DNA of 64,000 nt. Source: Shewanella benthica (lineage in GTDB: Bacteria; Pseudomonadota; Gammaproteobacteria; Enterobacterales; Shewanellaceae). The position numbers and the translations under genes were made by a program. The stretch lies in NCBI GenBank assembly GCA_023284085.1, contig JAKVHY010000027.1, positions 1-64,000 on the forward strand. The letters run 5' to 3'. Shown piece by piece: positions 53,017 through 61,706 of this stretch. The number at the start of each line of letters is the position of its first letter. Within the stretch, counting starts at the first letter, position 1. The notes under the pieces were generated by a model. The model searched no databases. It saw only the letters and a program-made list of their open reading frames with translations, and was not told the origin of the DNA.

Positions 53017-54489
53017 TTTCGCCGTATTAGCAAATTCTGTAAACAGTTATTTGATAACAAACAGACAACTGAAGAAACGATAAATTCAGGCTTAAGTCTG
53101 GAGGTTGTCCCGAGACAAGATCACGATATTTCTCGGAGACAGATGAGCGAAAATGCCATAAAGGTACTCTATCGCTTACATAAGTCTGGCTTTAAGGCGT
53201 ACCTGGTCGGTGGCGGCGTGCGCGATATTCTCCTGGGTTTTCAACCTAAAGATTTTGATGTGGTCACCAATGCCACGCCGGAAGAGATCAAGGGTCTGTT
53301 TCGTAATTGTCGACTCATTGGCCGACGCTTTCGTCTGGCCCATATTGTCTTCGGCCGTGATGTGATCGAAGTCGCCACTCTACGTGGTCATCATGTGGAC
53401 TCGGTTGAAAAGGTCTCCAAGACCAATGCCGAAGGTCGACTGCTGCGTGATAACGTCTACGGCAGCATAGATGAAGATGCCGAGCGCCGTGACTTCACCG
53501 TCAATGCCCTCTATTACGACATCAGTGACTTCTCCATTCACAGCTATGGTGGTGGCTTACAAGATCTTCAGTCTCGTACCATTAGAATGATAGGCGATCC
53601 CAATACCCGCTACCGTGAAGACCCTGTGCGTATGCTCAGAGCCGTGCGCTTCGCCACTAAGCTTGGTATGACCATAGAGAAAAACACAGCTTCACCTATC
53701 TATGAATTGGCACCTCTGCTGAAAGATATTCCTGCGGCCCGCATGTATGAAGAGATCCTTAAACTCTTCTTCAATGGCCAAGCACAGAACAACTTCAACA
53801 TGATGCGTGACTTTGGCCTGTTTGAACCGCTATTCCCTCTGGTCAATAGTCTGCTTGTCGATGAGCCTGAAGGCCCGGCGGCCAAGATGATGCAGAGCAT
53901 AATGGAGAGCACAGATTCTCGGGTAAAAGCCGAAAAAACGGTCACTCCGGCATTCTTCTACGCCGCTATTCTCTGGTACCCTCTCAGCCAACGTGCCGAT
54001 GATATCGCTTTAGAGGGTGGCTTAAGTCTCTACGATGCCTATTATGCCGCCATGGGCGACGTGATGGAGCAACAGTGTAGTACCATCAGTATTCCACGCC
54101 GCTTTAGTACCCCCGCGAAAGATATATGGCAGCTACAGTTAAGGTTCGATCGTAACCAAGGTACGCGTGCCTTCAAATTTATCGAACATCCTAAATTCCG
54201 CGCAGCCTATGACCTGTTATTGCTTAGAGCAAGCGCAGAAGGTGGTGCAGTGGCTAAATCTGCCGCTTGGTGGAAGAGCTTTGTCGAAGGTGGCGAAGAG
54301 CAACGTAGCGTCATCGCTCGCTCAGTCAACAATGGCAGTCGTAATCGTAACTCGAATCAGCGCCGTCGTCGTAAGCCATCGGCCAAGAGGACATCACCTA
54401 ACTCAGGCGAGCAGTCAAGCAGCCAATCGACCGAGAAGCCATCGGACAGTCAAGCTAGCTCCCCATCAACGGATAAGCCAGCCGGCTAA
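53014..54489 (+). CDS. pcnB: poly(A) polymerase I
   Basis: Adds poly(A) tails to RNA 3' ends and promotes decay. The nucleotidyltransferase domain carries GGGVRDILLG and the catalytic DFDV; RNA-binding motifs RRFRLAHI and YREDPVRMLRAVRFA follow. The C-terminus is a basic, low-complexity tail (NQRRRRKPSAKRTS). A TTG at 52981 would give an 11-residue extension unlike relatives. I prefer ATT at 53014, which has a good ribosome binding site and matches the E. coli N-terminus and rare AUU start. The stop overlaps folK by 1 nt. Confidence 0.93.
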   Translation: MFRRISKFCKQLFDNKQTTEETINSGLSLEVVPRQDHDISRRQMSENAIKVLYRLHKSGFKAYLVGGGVRDILLGFQPKDFDVVTNATPEEIKGLFRNCRLIGRRFRLAHIVFGRDVIEVATLRGHHVDSVEKVSKTNAEGRLLRDNVYGSIDEDAERRDFTVNALYYDISDFSIHSYGGGLQDLQSRTIRMIGDPNTRYREDPVRMLRAVRFATKLGMTIEKNTASPIYELAPLLKDIPAARMYEEILKLFFNGQAQNNFNMMRDFGLFEPLFPLVNSLLVDEPEGPAAKMMQSIMESTDSRVKAEKTVTPAFFYAAILWYPLSQRADDIALEGGLSLYDAYYAAMGDVMEQQCSTISIPRRFSTPAKDIWQLQLRFDRNQGTRAFKFIEHPKFRAAYDLLLLRASAEGGAVAKSAAWWKSFVEGGEEQRSVIARSVNNGSRNRNSNQRRRRKPSAKRTSPNSGEQSSSQSTEKPSDSQASSPSTDKPAG

Positions 54490-54980
54490 TGGCCAAGGTT
54501 TATCTTGCTCTCGGGGCAAACCTGACAGAGCCCGAATCTCAGCTCGACAGCGCCTGTAAGGCACTGCTCGAGCTGGCTGACTCGAATATTACGCCCGCAC
54601 TCACAATATCCTCTTACTATCGCTCGGCCCCCATGGGCGATGTAGTCCAGCCTGATTATGTTAATGCCGTCGCCTGTTTCCATACTCGCCTAGATCCCAT
54701 CGAGCTATTGGACGCATTACAGCAGATAGAGAATGAGCAGGGGCGGGTCAGATTAGAACGTTGGGGACCGCGCACTTTAGATCTCGACCTCTTACTCTAC
54801 GACAATCAGACCATAGATACTTCCAGACTCACAGTTCCCCACTATGGTATGAAACAGCGTAGCTTCGTGCTTATCCCCCTCGCCGAGATAGCACCTGAGC
54901 TGACACTGCCATGTGGCACTGCACTCAACGGGCTTATCGATGCGAATTTGGCAGCAGAATTAGAACAAATAGTCAGATAG
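54489..54980 (+). CDS. folK: 2-amino-4-hydroxy-6-hydroxymethyldihydropteridine pyrophosphokinase
   Basis: 163-aa HPPK of folate synthesis, transferring pyrophosphate from ATP to 6-hydroxymethyl-dihydropterin. Signatures: LALGANL at the start, and RWGPRTLDLDLLLY with the metal-binding Asp pair. The ATG overlaps the pcnB stop (TAATG), so the pair is translationally coupled. Confidence 0.95.
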   Translation: MAKVYLALGANLTEPESQLDSACKALLELADSNITPALTISSYYRSAPMGDVVQPDYVNAVACFHTRLDPIELLDALQQIENEQGRVRLERWGPRTLDLDLLLYDNQTIDTSRLTVPHYGMKQRSFVLIPLAEIAPELTLPCGTALNGLIDANLAAELEQIVR

Positions 54981-55065
54981 TATTGAACTCTGATGGGAGT
55001 TAGCTTATAACAACTCTCTAGCAAGGATTCATAACCGTTTTTTAATCAGATTTAAGAAAGTCACT

Positions 55066-55860
55066 ATGTCTAAGATAACTAGCTCTACCCTGCTCAAGTT
55101 TAAGCAGGAAGGTAAAAAGTTCACTTCACTCACGGCCTATGATGCAAGTTTTGCCAGCGCCTTCGACAGTGAAGGGGTCGATGTATTACTCGTAGGTGAC
55201 TCTATGGGCATGGTGCTTCAAGGACATGATGATACTCTGCCGGTCTCGGTCGAAGATATCGCCTATCACACTCGCTGCGTTCGTCGCGGAGTAAAGCGTG
55301 CTCTACTTATTGCCGACATGCCCTTTATGAGCTATGCCACCCCAGAACAGGCAATGACCAATGCCGCCATTCTGATGCAAGCTGGTGCCAACATGGTCAA
55401 GGTTGAAGGCGGCCACTGGCTGTTAGAAACTGTGAAAAAACTCACCGAACGTGGCATTCCAGTGTGTGCTCACTTGGGTCTTACCCCTCAGTCGGTACAT
55501 GTATTCGGTGGTTTTAAGATCCAGGGGCGCGATGCGGACAATGCTCAGCGCATCTTAGATGAAGCCAAAGCGATAGAAGCTGCCGGCGCTCAGCTATTGG
55601 TTGTCGAGTGTATTCCGGCGCCATTAGCAAAAGCCATCAGCGAAGCCCTTACGATCCCAGTGATAGGCATAGGTGCTGGCGCCGATACAGATGGACAGAT
55701 CTTGGTCATGCATGACGTACTCGGGATCTCCAGTGGCTATATTCCTCGCTTCTCTAAGAATTACCTTAAGCAGACCGGTGAAATTCGTGAGGCCATTCGC
55801 GCTTATATCGATGAAGTCGAGAAAGGAATATTCCCGGGCAGTGAGCATACATTTAGCTAG
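55066..55860 (+). CDS. panB: 3-methyl-2-oxobutanoate hydroxymethyltransferase
   Basis: 264-aa ketopantoate hydroxymethyltransferase, first enzyme of pantothenate synthesis. Family blocks: LTAYDASFA, VGDSMGMVLQGHDDTLPVS (metal and substrate site), VKVEGG, AHLGLTPQSVH, and GIGAG. It is followed 150 nt later by panC. Confidence 0.96.
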   Translation: MSKITSSTLLKFKQEGKKFTSLTAYDASFASAFDSEGVDVLLVGDSMGMVLQGHDDTLPVSVEDIAYHTRCVRRGVKRALLIADMPFMSYATPEQAMTNAAILMQAGANMVKVEGGHWLLETVKKLTERGIPVCAHLGLTPQSVHVFGGFKIQGRDADNAQRILDEAKAIEAAGAQLLVVECIPAPLAKAISEALTIPVIGIGAGADTDGQILVMHDVLGISSGYIPRFSKNYLKQTGEIREAIRAYIDEVEKGIFPGSEHTFS

Positions 55861-56011
55861 ACAATAATTTTGTCCCTTTAGCTAAAAATGAAAAAACGTT
55901 GCCGGCATGACACAGGTTCTAGTCGGTGATACTGATAATTAAGAATAAGAAAATAGCTAAGGATTGCCATGAGGCAGGCCTTATCTTAGAGCAGTAACAG
56001 GCCCAATCAAG

Positions 56012-56857
56012 ATGATCACCACCCAAGAGATAACAAAAATACGTGAGCAAGTTCGTGCCTGGCATGCAAAGGGCGAAACCGTCGCCTTCGTCCCCACTAT
56101 GGGCAACTTGCACTTAGGCCATATCACGCTTGTCAAAGAAGCGGTAAAGCGAGCCGATCATGTGGTCGCCTCTATTTTCATCAACCCTATGCAGTTCGGT
56201 CAGAATGAAGATCTCGATGCTTACCCTAGAACCTTAGCCGCCGATCAACTGGCGCTGACAGATGCCGGAGCTGAACTGCTGTTTACTCCTACCCCAAAAA
56301 TCATCTATCCCAAGGGCATGGAACAGCAGACCTATGTCGAAGTCCCCAAGATCGGTGATGAACTCTGTGGTGCAAGCCGTCCGGGTCACTTTCGTGGCGT
56401 CGCGACCATAGTGTGCAAGCTATTTAATATCGTCCAACCCGATGTTGCCCTATTTGGCAAAAAAGACTTTCAGCAACTACTGGTTATCAAGACCATGGTC
56501 GAAGACCTCTCTATGCCTATCGAAATAATAGGAGTAGAAACCATACGTGAAGAGTCGGGTCTGGCCATGAGTTCGCGCAATGGTTACCTGAATCAGTCAC
56601 AGAAAATGCGCGCCGCGACACTAAAACAGGTAATGGATACCATGTCTGCAGAAATTCAATCTGGTCAGTCTATTGTAGACGTTATTGCCAAGGCTCAAGC
56701 TAAGCTTATAGAGGCAGGTTTCAAGCCTGACTATCTAGAGGTGCGCAGCTCCACCGATCTATCGCCAGCCAGGGCAGAACAACAAGCCTTAGTGATTGTT
56801 GCCGCAGCCTATATGGGCACAACCCGCTTGATCGATAATCTCTGCTTCGAGCGCTAA
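56012..56857 (+). CDS. panC: pantothenate synthetase
   Basis: 281-aa enzyme joining pantoate and beta-alanine with ATP. Motifs: PTMGNLHLGH (nucleotidyl-transferase HIGH-type), INPMQFG, FGKKDFQQL (KMSKS-type region) and MSSRNGYL. The ribosome binding site is weak, but the N-terminus aligns with relatives. A terminator hairpin follows. Confidence 0.96.
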   Translation: MITTQEITKIREQVRAWHAKGETVAFVPTMGNLHLGHITLVKEAVKRADHVVASIFINPMQFGQNEDLDAYPRTLAADQLALTDAGAELLFTPTPKIIYPKGMEQQTYVEVPKIGDELCGASRPGHFRGVATIVCKLFNIVQPDVALFGKKDFQQLLVIKTMVEDLSMPIEIIGVETIREESGLAMSSRNGYLNQSQKMRAATLKQVMDTMSAEIQSGQSIVDVIAKAQAKLIEAGFKPDYLEVRSSTDLSPARAEQQALVIVAAAYMGTTRLIDNLCFER

Positions 56858-56901
56858 TCTCACGAGTCTCACAAGCGAACTTCCCGCAGTAGCATCAGTT
56901 C

Positions 56902-56932
56902 AGGGCATCAAAGGGTGCCCTTTAATTTTCTT
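56902..56932 (+). terminator. panC terminator
   Basis: AGGGCA/TGCCCT stem followed by TTAATTTTCTTTG. Confidence 0.65.
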
Positions 56933-57026
56933 TGTAAATATCTGTGCTCACATCCTCCTGATTAATCTTAAATATTTCTATTAAAAACCAATCTAAAACT
57001 TGGCTCAGCAGAACAAGTTTCGACTT

Positions 57027-57236
57027 TTAAAAGCTGGTTTTATCGAAAAACTTACGCCATAGTATTACTCTCATTATCAATGAAAATAATAATGCTAGAA
57101 TAGCGAGACGACTGAAGGATATTTGGGCGCATACCCAATAAACAGTCGGCAAAACCTTGGCCCATATATTATTTATCGGGACATGGGATGATAGGTAATA
57201 CCACATTGACTTAAAAGGGAATAACCATTTCCTCAT
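57027..57236 (-). CDS. small hydrophobic hypothetical protein, doubtful
   Basis: About 69 aa from an internal ATG (an ATG at 57329 would extend it over the next gene's start). It reads MRKWLFPFKSMWYYL, then AKVLPTVYWVCAQISF, RLAILALLFSLIMRVI, ending in WRKFFDKTSF: one clear hydrophobic helix and many Trp/Tyr. No ribosome binding site was seen. It may be a remnant or a chance frame. Confidence 0.25.
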   Translation of the reverse strand: MRKWLFPFKSMWYYLSSHVPINNIWAKVLPTVYWVCAQISFSRLAILALLFSLIMRVILWRKFFDKTSF

Positions 57237-57287
57237 CAATGCGCCTTGAATTGAAAAAACTGAGAGCCTCTGAACTGACCAGATACT

Positions 57288-57306
57288 TATATGGAATGGT
57301 ATAACA
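57288..57306. repeat. 19-bp motif shared with 47428
   Basis: TATATGGAATGGTATAACA, one base different from 47428-47446, just before the ribosome binding site of the gene at 57323. Confidence 0.6.
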
Positions 57307-57322
57307 AAGGAAGTTAAGCCAA

Positions 57323-57895
57323 ATGGCAAGAGAAATCCAAACTAAAATAACCCAATGCCTCCCTAATCAATTTAGGTTCAGTTACCTTTTGGTGGCTTGT
57401 CTATTATCGATTATTCTGGTTAATTCGGCTCAGGCCAATAGTATTTATAAATGCGTCAAAGACAATAAAGTGGTCTTTAGCCAGATGATATGCCCAAAAG
57501 AATTTAGTCAGTATAAGATAGAGTATGCACTCGGGATCACCACAGAAACAGATTCAGATAAACGCGAGAATAAACTCGACCCTATGCAAGCTCTAATGAA
57601 TATGCAGGCAATCTCGAAGGAGAAATTACTGCATCAACTCGATGGCGAACTCTACCGATTAAACCAGGAACTCAGTTATTTTGATATCTTAAAATCCAGT
57701 GAGTTACAAAAAATTGAACGTAAGCGCTATTGGGAAAAGAAGGATAAAAGTGACCCTGAATATCTTACCGAGGTCGAAGAGATGAATAGCTATTTTGACG
57801 ACCTAATCAACAACAATCAAACCAGCATAGAGCTTCTCAAGACCCATAAAATGCAGATAGAGGCCGAGCCTGCACCAGAAGATAAGCGATACTGA
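57323..57895 (+). CDS. exported DUF4124-like protein
   Basis: 190 aa with a signal segment (about 20-38, LLVACLLSIILVNSAQA). The mature start SIYKCVKDNKVVFSQMICP follows the DUF4124 pattern (IYKC, FS, C), a small periplasmic domain with two Cys that could pair. The rest is charged and helical (about 80-180). AAGGAAG precedes the ATG. Function is unknown. Confidence 0.72.
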   Translation: MAREIQTKITQCLPNQFRFSYLLVACLLSIILVNSAQANSIYKCVKDNKVVFSQMICPKEFSQYKIEYALGITTETDSDKRENKLDPMQALMNMQAISKEKLLHQLDGELYRLNQELSYFDILKSSELQKIERKRYWEKKDKSDPEYLTEVEEMNSYFDDLINNNQTSIELLKTHKMQIEAEPAPEDKRY

Positions 57896-57949
57896 TAAAA
57901 GCAAGACTCAGCAATTCATAGCAAGCACTAATGCCGCAAGATAAGTGAT

Positions 57950-58342
57950 ATGGATAAAATGAAAGATACGACTCAGCTTACCTCGACAATTCATAGCAAG
58001 ATCCTGTGGCCCGCTATATTAATCCATGCCGACCATGATGAATTAGTCTACCTTGATAATGAACAAGACTGGGAGATAGAAGCCCAAGGGCACATCGACG
58101 AAATGAGCCAGTTGTTCGACTCGTCGGGGATAACCTATCGTCTAAAATTAGAGGACATAGACAATAGCAAGCCGAACCAGCAGCTAAACTGGCTAACCGC
58201 CACCGAGCCACTTGAACTCAAGCAAGTGCTAAGCAGTGTCAGACATCACGCCAGTACCTTAGGCCACTGCTGCACGGCTAAGCTAGGCGCAAATACGGTC
58301 AAACAGGTATTCGATATGATGAAGTATTTAGAAGAAAGCTAG
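57950..58342 (+). CDS. DUF4144-like protein
   Basis: 130 aa, no signal peptide. The core ILWPAILIHADHDELVYLDN resembles DUF4144, a small family in Shewanella and Vibrio of unknown function. The C-terminal part contains HASTLGHCCTAKLGA. The start could also be the ATG 9 nt downstream. Confidence 0.65.
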   Translation: MDKMKDTTQLTSTIHSKILWPAILIHADHDELVYLDNEQDWEIEAQGHIDEMSQLFDSSGITYRLKLEDIDNSKPNQQLNWLTATEPLELKQVLSSVRHHASTLGHCCTAKLGANTVKQVFDMMKYLEES

Positions 58343-58430
58343 AAGAAGGCTAGTAGGTAACAGGAAATGAGGCGCTAGGAAACGAGATCCTAGATACTTA
58401 AACCTAGGAACTCATACCTTATGACTCACT

Positions 58431-59207
58431 TTAGCTACGTAAGCCTATTCCACGGCTTATCAGATAATAAGCTAAGGTCCATAATCCCACACAGAAACCC
58501 AGCATCACGGCGATGGAGAATGGCACGCTCATGTCCGCATAACCCAAGAAACCGTAACGAAATACATTGATCATGTACACCACAGGGTTCAGCTTAGACA
58601 CGCCTTGCCAGAAATCGGGTAACAGCGACAGTGAATAGAACACGCCACCAAGATAGGTTAACGGCGTCAACACGAAGGTAGGCACTATGCTGATATCATC
58701 GTAGCTGTTAGCGAATATAGCGTTAATAAGCCCGCCCAGAGAGAACAGAATCGAGGTCAACAACACAGTCAGCACCACTAAACCCACATGATGCAGGCTA
58801 ATATCGACGAAGAACATGGCCACTAAGGTCACGATTGTACCGACGCACAGGCCGCGGACAACGCCGCCACCCACATAACCGGCAATCATCACATAGTGCG
58901 GCACGGGGGCCACGATCAGCTCCTCCAGGTTTCGTTGAAACTTGGCGCTGAAAAATGACGAAGCCACGTTGGAGTATGAGGCGGTGATCACCGACATCAT
59001 AATCAGACCCGGCGCGATAAACTCCATATAACTAACACCGCCCATCTCCCCTATACGCTTACCCACCAGGTTACCGAAGATGAGGAAGTACAAGGTCATG
59101 CTGATCGCCGGCGGCACTAAGGTTTGTACCCAGATACGAGTAAAACGATTGATCTCTTTGGTCAAAATACTCTTAAATGCCGTGGCATACAGGGCTTTCA
59201 TGTTCAT
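58431..59207 (-). CDS. yadH: ABC-2 type transporter permease (YadH-like)
   Basis: 258-aa inner-membrane permease with six hydrophobic helices and the ABC-2 signature region NLEELIVAPVPHYVMIAGYV. Its ATG overlaps the stop of the ATPase gene (ATGA). The same pair lies beside hpt and the pan genes in E. coli. The exported substrate is unknown. Confidence 0.9.
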   Translation of the reverse strand: MNMKALYATAFKSILTKEINRFTRIWVQTLVPPAISMTLYFLIFGNLVGKRIGEMGGVSYMEFIAPGLIMMSVITASYSNVASSFFSAKFQRNLEELIVAPVPHYVMIAGYVGGGVVRGLCVGTIVTLVAMFFVDISLHHVGLVVLTVLLTSILFSLGGLINAIFANSYDDISIVPTFVLTPLTYLGGVFYSLSLLPDFWQGVSKLNPVVYMINVFRYGFLGYADMSVPFSIAVMLGFCVGLWTLAYYLISRGIGLRS

Positions 59208-60205
59208 GATGACGCTCCTTTACTGGCTGAAGCATTGCCAGGCTGCTCACTGCTCCGGTGTGGCTCAATGGATCCCTTCTCCACCAGCTCCACAAACAGC
59301 TCTTCCAATCGGTTAGCCTTATTACGCATAGACAACACCTCTATGCCCAGCTCGCTGAGCTGGGAAAACACGCCATTAAGGTTCTGCTCCTTGGCCACGT
59401 CCACTTCCAAAGTATGGCTGTCACTCAGGCGACACTTGATACCATCGAGACTCGGTTCGACACTCAAATCTTTCCCCAGATCCAACACGAAGGTCTCCAT
59501 ATTTAATCGGCTCAGTAAAGATTTCATGCTAGTGCATTCGACCAAGATCCCCTTGTCTATGATACCGATATTACGACACAACATTTCGGCTTCTTCGAGG
59601 TAATGAGTGGTCAAAATAATGGTCACCCCTTGCTCGTTAAGCTCGGTGAGGAAGGTCCACATGGAGCGCCTCAGCTCAATATCCACCCCCGCAGTCGGTT
59701 CATCTAAGATCAACAGTTGCGGTTCATGCATCAAGGCTCGCGCTATCATCAGTCGTCGCTTCATGCCACCAGACAAGGCTCTAGCCGGACTATCACGCTT
59801 CTCCCAAAGATCCAGCTGAGTCAGGTACTTCTCGGCGCGTACCAAGGCGACATCTTTCTTCACCCCATAATAGCCGGCCTGATTGACCACTATCTGCAGC
59901 ACTTTTTCAAACTGGTTAAAGTTGAACTCCTGAGGTACCAGGCCAATACGCAACTTGGCCAGTTCCAGTTCCTTGTCGATATCGTGTTCAAACACAGATA
60001 CCTTACCCGAAGACTTCTGTACCAGTGAGCTAATCACACCGATTGTGGTGGACTTGCCTGCGCCATTGGGACCAAGCAGGGCGAAGAAATCTCCCTTTTC
60101 CACCGTTAAACTGATCCCTTTTACTGCCTCGACACCACCTTTATAGGTTTTCTTTAGATCTTTGATCTCGAGTGCGTAAATAGGGGAATTCTTTATATTC
60201 GTCAT
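59204..60205 (-). CDS. yadG: ABC transporter ATP-binding protein (YadG-like)
   Basis: 333 aa. Walker A GPNGAGKSTT, Q-loop near VPQEFNF, signature LSGGMKRRL, Walker B LLILDEPTAG, and the H-loop His in TTHYLEEAE are all intact. A C-terminal accessory domain of about 100 residues follows. AGGA precedes the ATG. Confidence 0.92.
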   Translation of the reverse strand: MTNIKNSPIYALEIKDLKKTYKGGVEAVKGISLTVEKGDFFALLGPNGAGKSTTIGVISSLVQKSSGKVSVFEHDIDKELELAKLRIGLVPQEFNFNQFEKVLQIVVNQAGYYGVKKDVALVRAEKYLTQLDLWEKRDSPARALSGGMKRRLMIARALMHEPQLLILDEPTAGVDIELRRSMWTFLTELNEQGVTIILTTHYLEEAEMLCRNIGIIDKGILVECTSMKSLLSRLNMETFVLDLGKDLSVEPSLDGIKCRLSDSHTLEVDVAKEQNLNGVFSQLSELGIEVLSMRNKANRLEELFVELVEKGSIEPHRSSEQPGNASASKGASS

Positions 60206-60355
60206 GTATATCCTAATTCCAGTATGTCACTGGGCAGAAAAAATCTGAATGTGTCCCATTGAATAGCTTATTAGCATCAGTAAATGCAGCGAGTCATTAT
60301 ACCTGCACTGATACTCAGAGACTGAATGAACTTATATTGGGACATTTGCACAAAA

Positions 60356-60380
60356 AAAAACCCACAAAGTGTGGGTTTTT
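60356..60380 (-). terminator. hpt terminator
   Basis: CCCACA/TGTGGG stem extended by A/T pairs, with a long T run on the minus strand about 45 nt beyond the hpt stop. Confidence 0.75.
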
Positions 60381-60425
60381 AAAATAAAACTCTCTTCGAT
60401 AAATACGAATACCGATTGGGAGTAC

Positions 60426-60956
60426 TTATTCTGCAGGGATCACTTTAGCAATGTAGGGCAAATTACGGTACTGCTCAGCATAATCGATACCATAGCCAAC
60501 AATAAACTCATTGGGAATGGTAAGACCGATAAAGTCTATCGGTACATCGACCTCGCGACCCTCGGGCTTATCGAGCAGAGTACAGAGTGCCAGACTCTTT
60601 GGCTCACGCAGTAATAACATCTCGCGGATCTTATTGAGTGTGTGACCCGAATCGATAAGATCTTCTACGATCAGCACGTCACGTCCCTTGATGTCAGACT
60701 GCACATCCTTGAGGATCTTCACTTCACGTGTGCTGGTCATGGCATTGCCATAGCTGGAAACCGACATGAAATCGATCTCAACATGGCCCTTGATGAGACG
60801 ACATAGATCAGCCATAAAGACCACAGAACCTTTCAGCAGGCCCACCATCAACAGGCGCTCGCTGTCGGCATAATGAGCATTAATCTTCTCGGCTAACTGA
60901 TTCAGTATTAAATCAATCTCCTTGGCGGAAATCATCTCTTCAATCGTGTGTTTCAT
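60426..60956 (-). CDS. hpt: hypoxanthine phosphoribosyltransferase
   Basis: 176-aa purine salvage enzyme converting hypoxanthine (and guanine) with PRPP to the nucleotide. The PRPP loop is VLIVEDLIDSGHTL; the N-terminal GLLKGS and the C-terminal FIVGYGIDYAEQYRNLPYI segments are typical. It follows ubiX by about 40 nt. Confidence 0.95.
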   Translation of the reverse strand: MKHTIEEMISAKEIDLILNQLAEKINAHYADSERLLMVGLLKGSVVFMADLCRLIKGHVEIDFMSVSSYGNAMTSTREVKILKDVQSDIKGRDVLIVEDLIDSGHTLNKIREMLLLREPKSLALCTLLDKPEGREVDVPIDFIGLTIPNEFIVGYGIDYAEQYRNLPYIAKVIPAE

Positions 60957-60997
60957 AACTCTCTCAACTTTGCTTTCAACTGACTCTATAAAGTGTC

Positions 60998-61660
60998 TTA
61001 TTTATTACTATCTTCGGCGTTATATTTGTCATAACCCCAACGATTTGTTAAATCATGCTCGACGCCCAGATGGTCAAGAATTCGGGCGACCATGAAGTTT
61101 ACCAGATCTTGCACAGATTTGGGATCATGATAAAAGCCGGGAGCCGCCGGCATTATGGTCACCCCCAGTTTAGACAGAGACAACATATGCTCTAAATGTA
61201 TGGAACTAAAGGGAGTTTCCCTGGGTACTAAGATAAGCTGACCACGTTCTTTAATGACTACATCGGCGGCGCGTTCGAGCAAACTATTGCTCATTCCTGT
61301 GGCTACTGCCGCTAGAGTGCCTGTACTGCAGGGGCAGATCACCATCTGTTTCGGCGCGGCCGAGCCCGATGCAGGCGGCGAGAACCACTCATCCTTGCCC
61401 AGCACATGTAGCGAACCTTTAAGCGAAGACTCGGCCCTCTCGGCAAACAATTTAAGTAACTGTTGCTCGGCTTTTTTGCCATTGGCACTCAACTGAACGC
61501 CTTCCTCGGTGGCCAGCACCACGCGTGCGGCACTGGAGATCATCAAGAAAACCTGATAATCGGCAACTAACAAGCACTCGAGTAACTTGAGCCCATAAGG
61601 AGCCCCCGAGGCCCCCGTCCAGGCCAAACTGATCGACTTTTGTTTTTTTGGGTAACTCAT
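60998..61660 (-). CDS. ubiX: flavin prenyltransferase UbiX
   Basis: 220-aa enzyme that makes the prenylated FMN cofactor used by the decarboxylase UbiD in ubiquinone synthesis. Seen: WTGASGAPYGLKLLECLL (FMN-binding start), CPCSTGTLAAVATGMSNSL and RETPFSSIHLEHML. It is located between mpl and hpt. Confidence 0.93.
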   Translation of the reverse strand: MSYPKKQKSISLAWTGASGAPYGLKLLECLLVADYQVFLMISSAARVVLATEEGVQLSANGKKAEQQLLKLFAERAESSLKGSLHVLGKDEWFSPPASGSAAPKQMVICPCSTGTLAAVATGMSNSLLERAADVVIKERGQLILVPRETPFSSIHLEHMLSLSKLGVTIMPAAPGFYHDPKSVQDLVNFMVARILDHLGVEHDLTNRWGYDKYNAEDSNK

Positions 61661-61672
61661 ATTTCTCTCTTT

Positions 61673-61688
61673 AAGTTCCTAGGAACTT
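61673..61688. repeat. 16-bp perfect palindrome between mpl and ubiX
   Basis: AAGTTCCTAGGAACTT, followed by CCTAGG and CTCTAGG words. It resembles the CTAG-rich intergenic stretches elsewhere in the window. Confidence 0.7.
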
Positions 61689-61706
61689 GAACCTAGGCTC
61701 TAGGAC

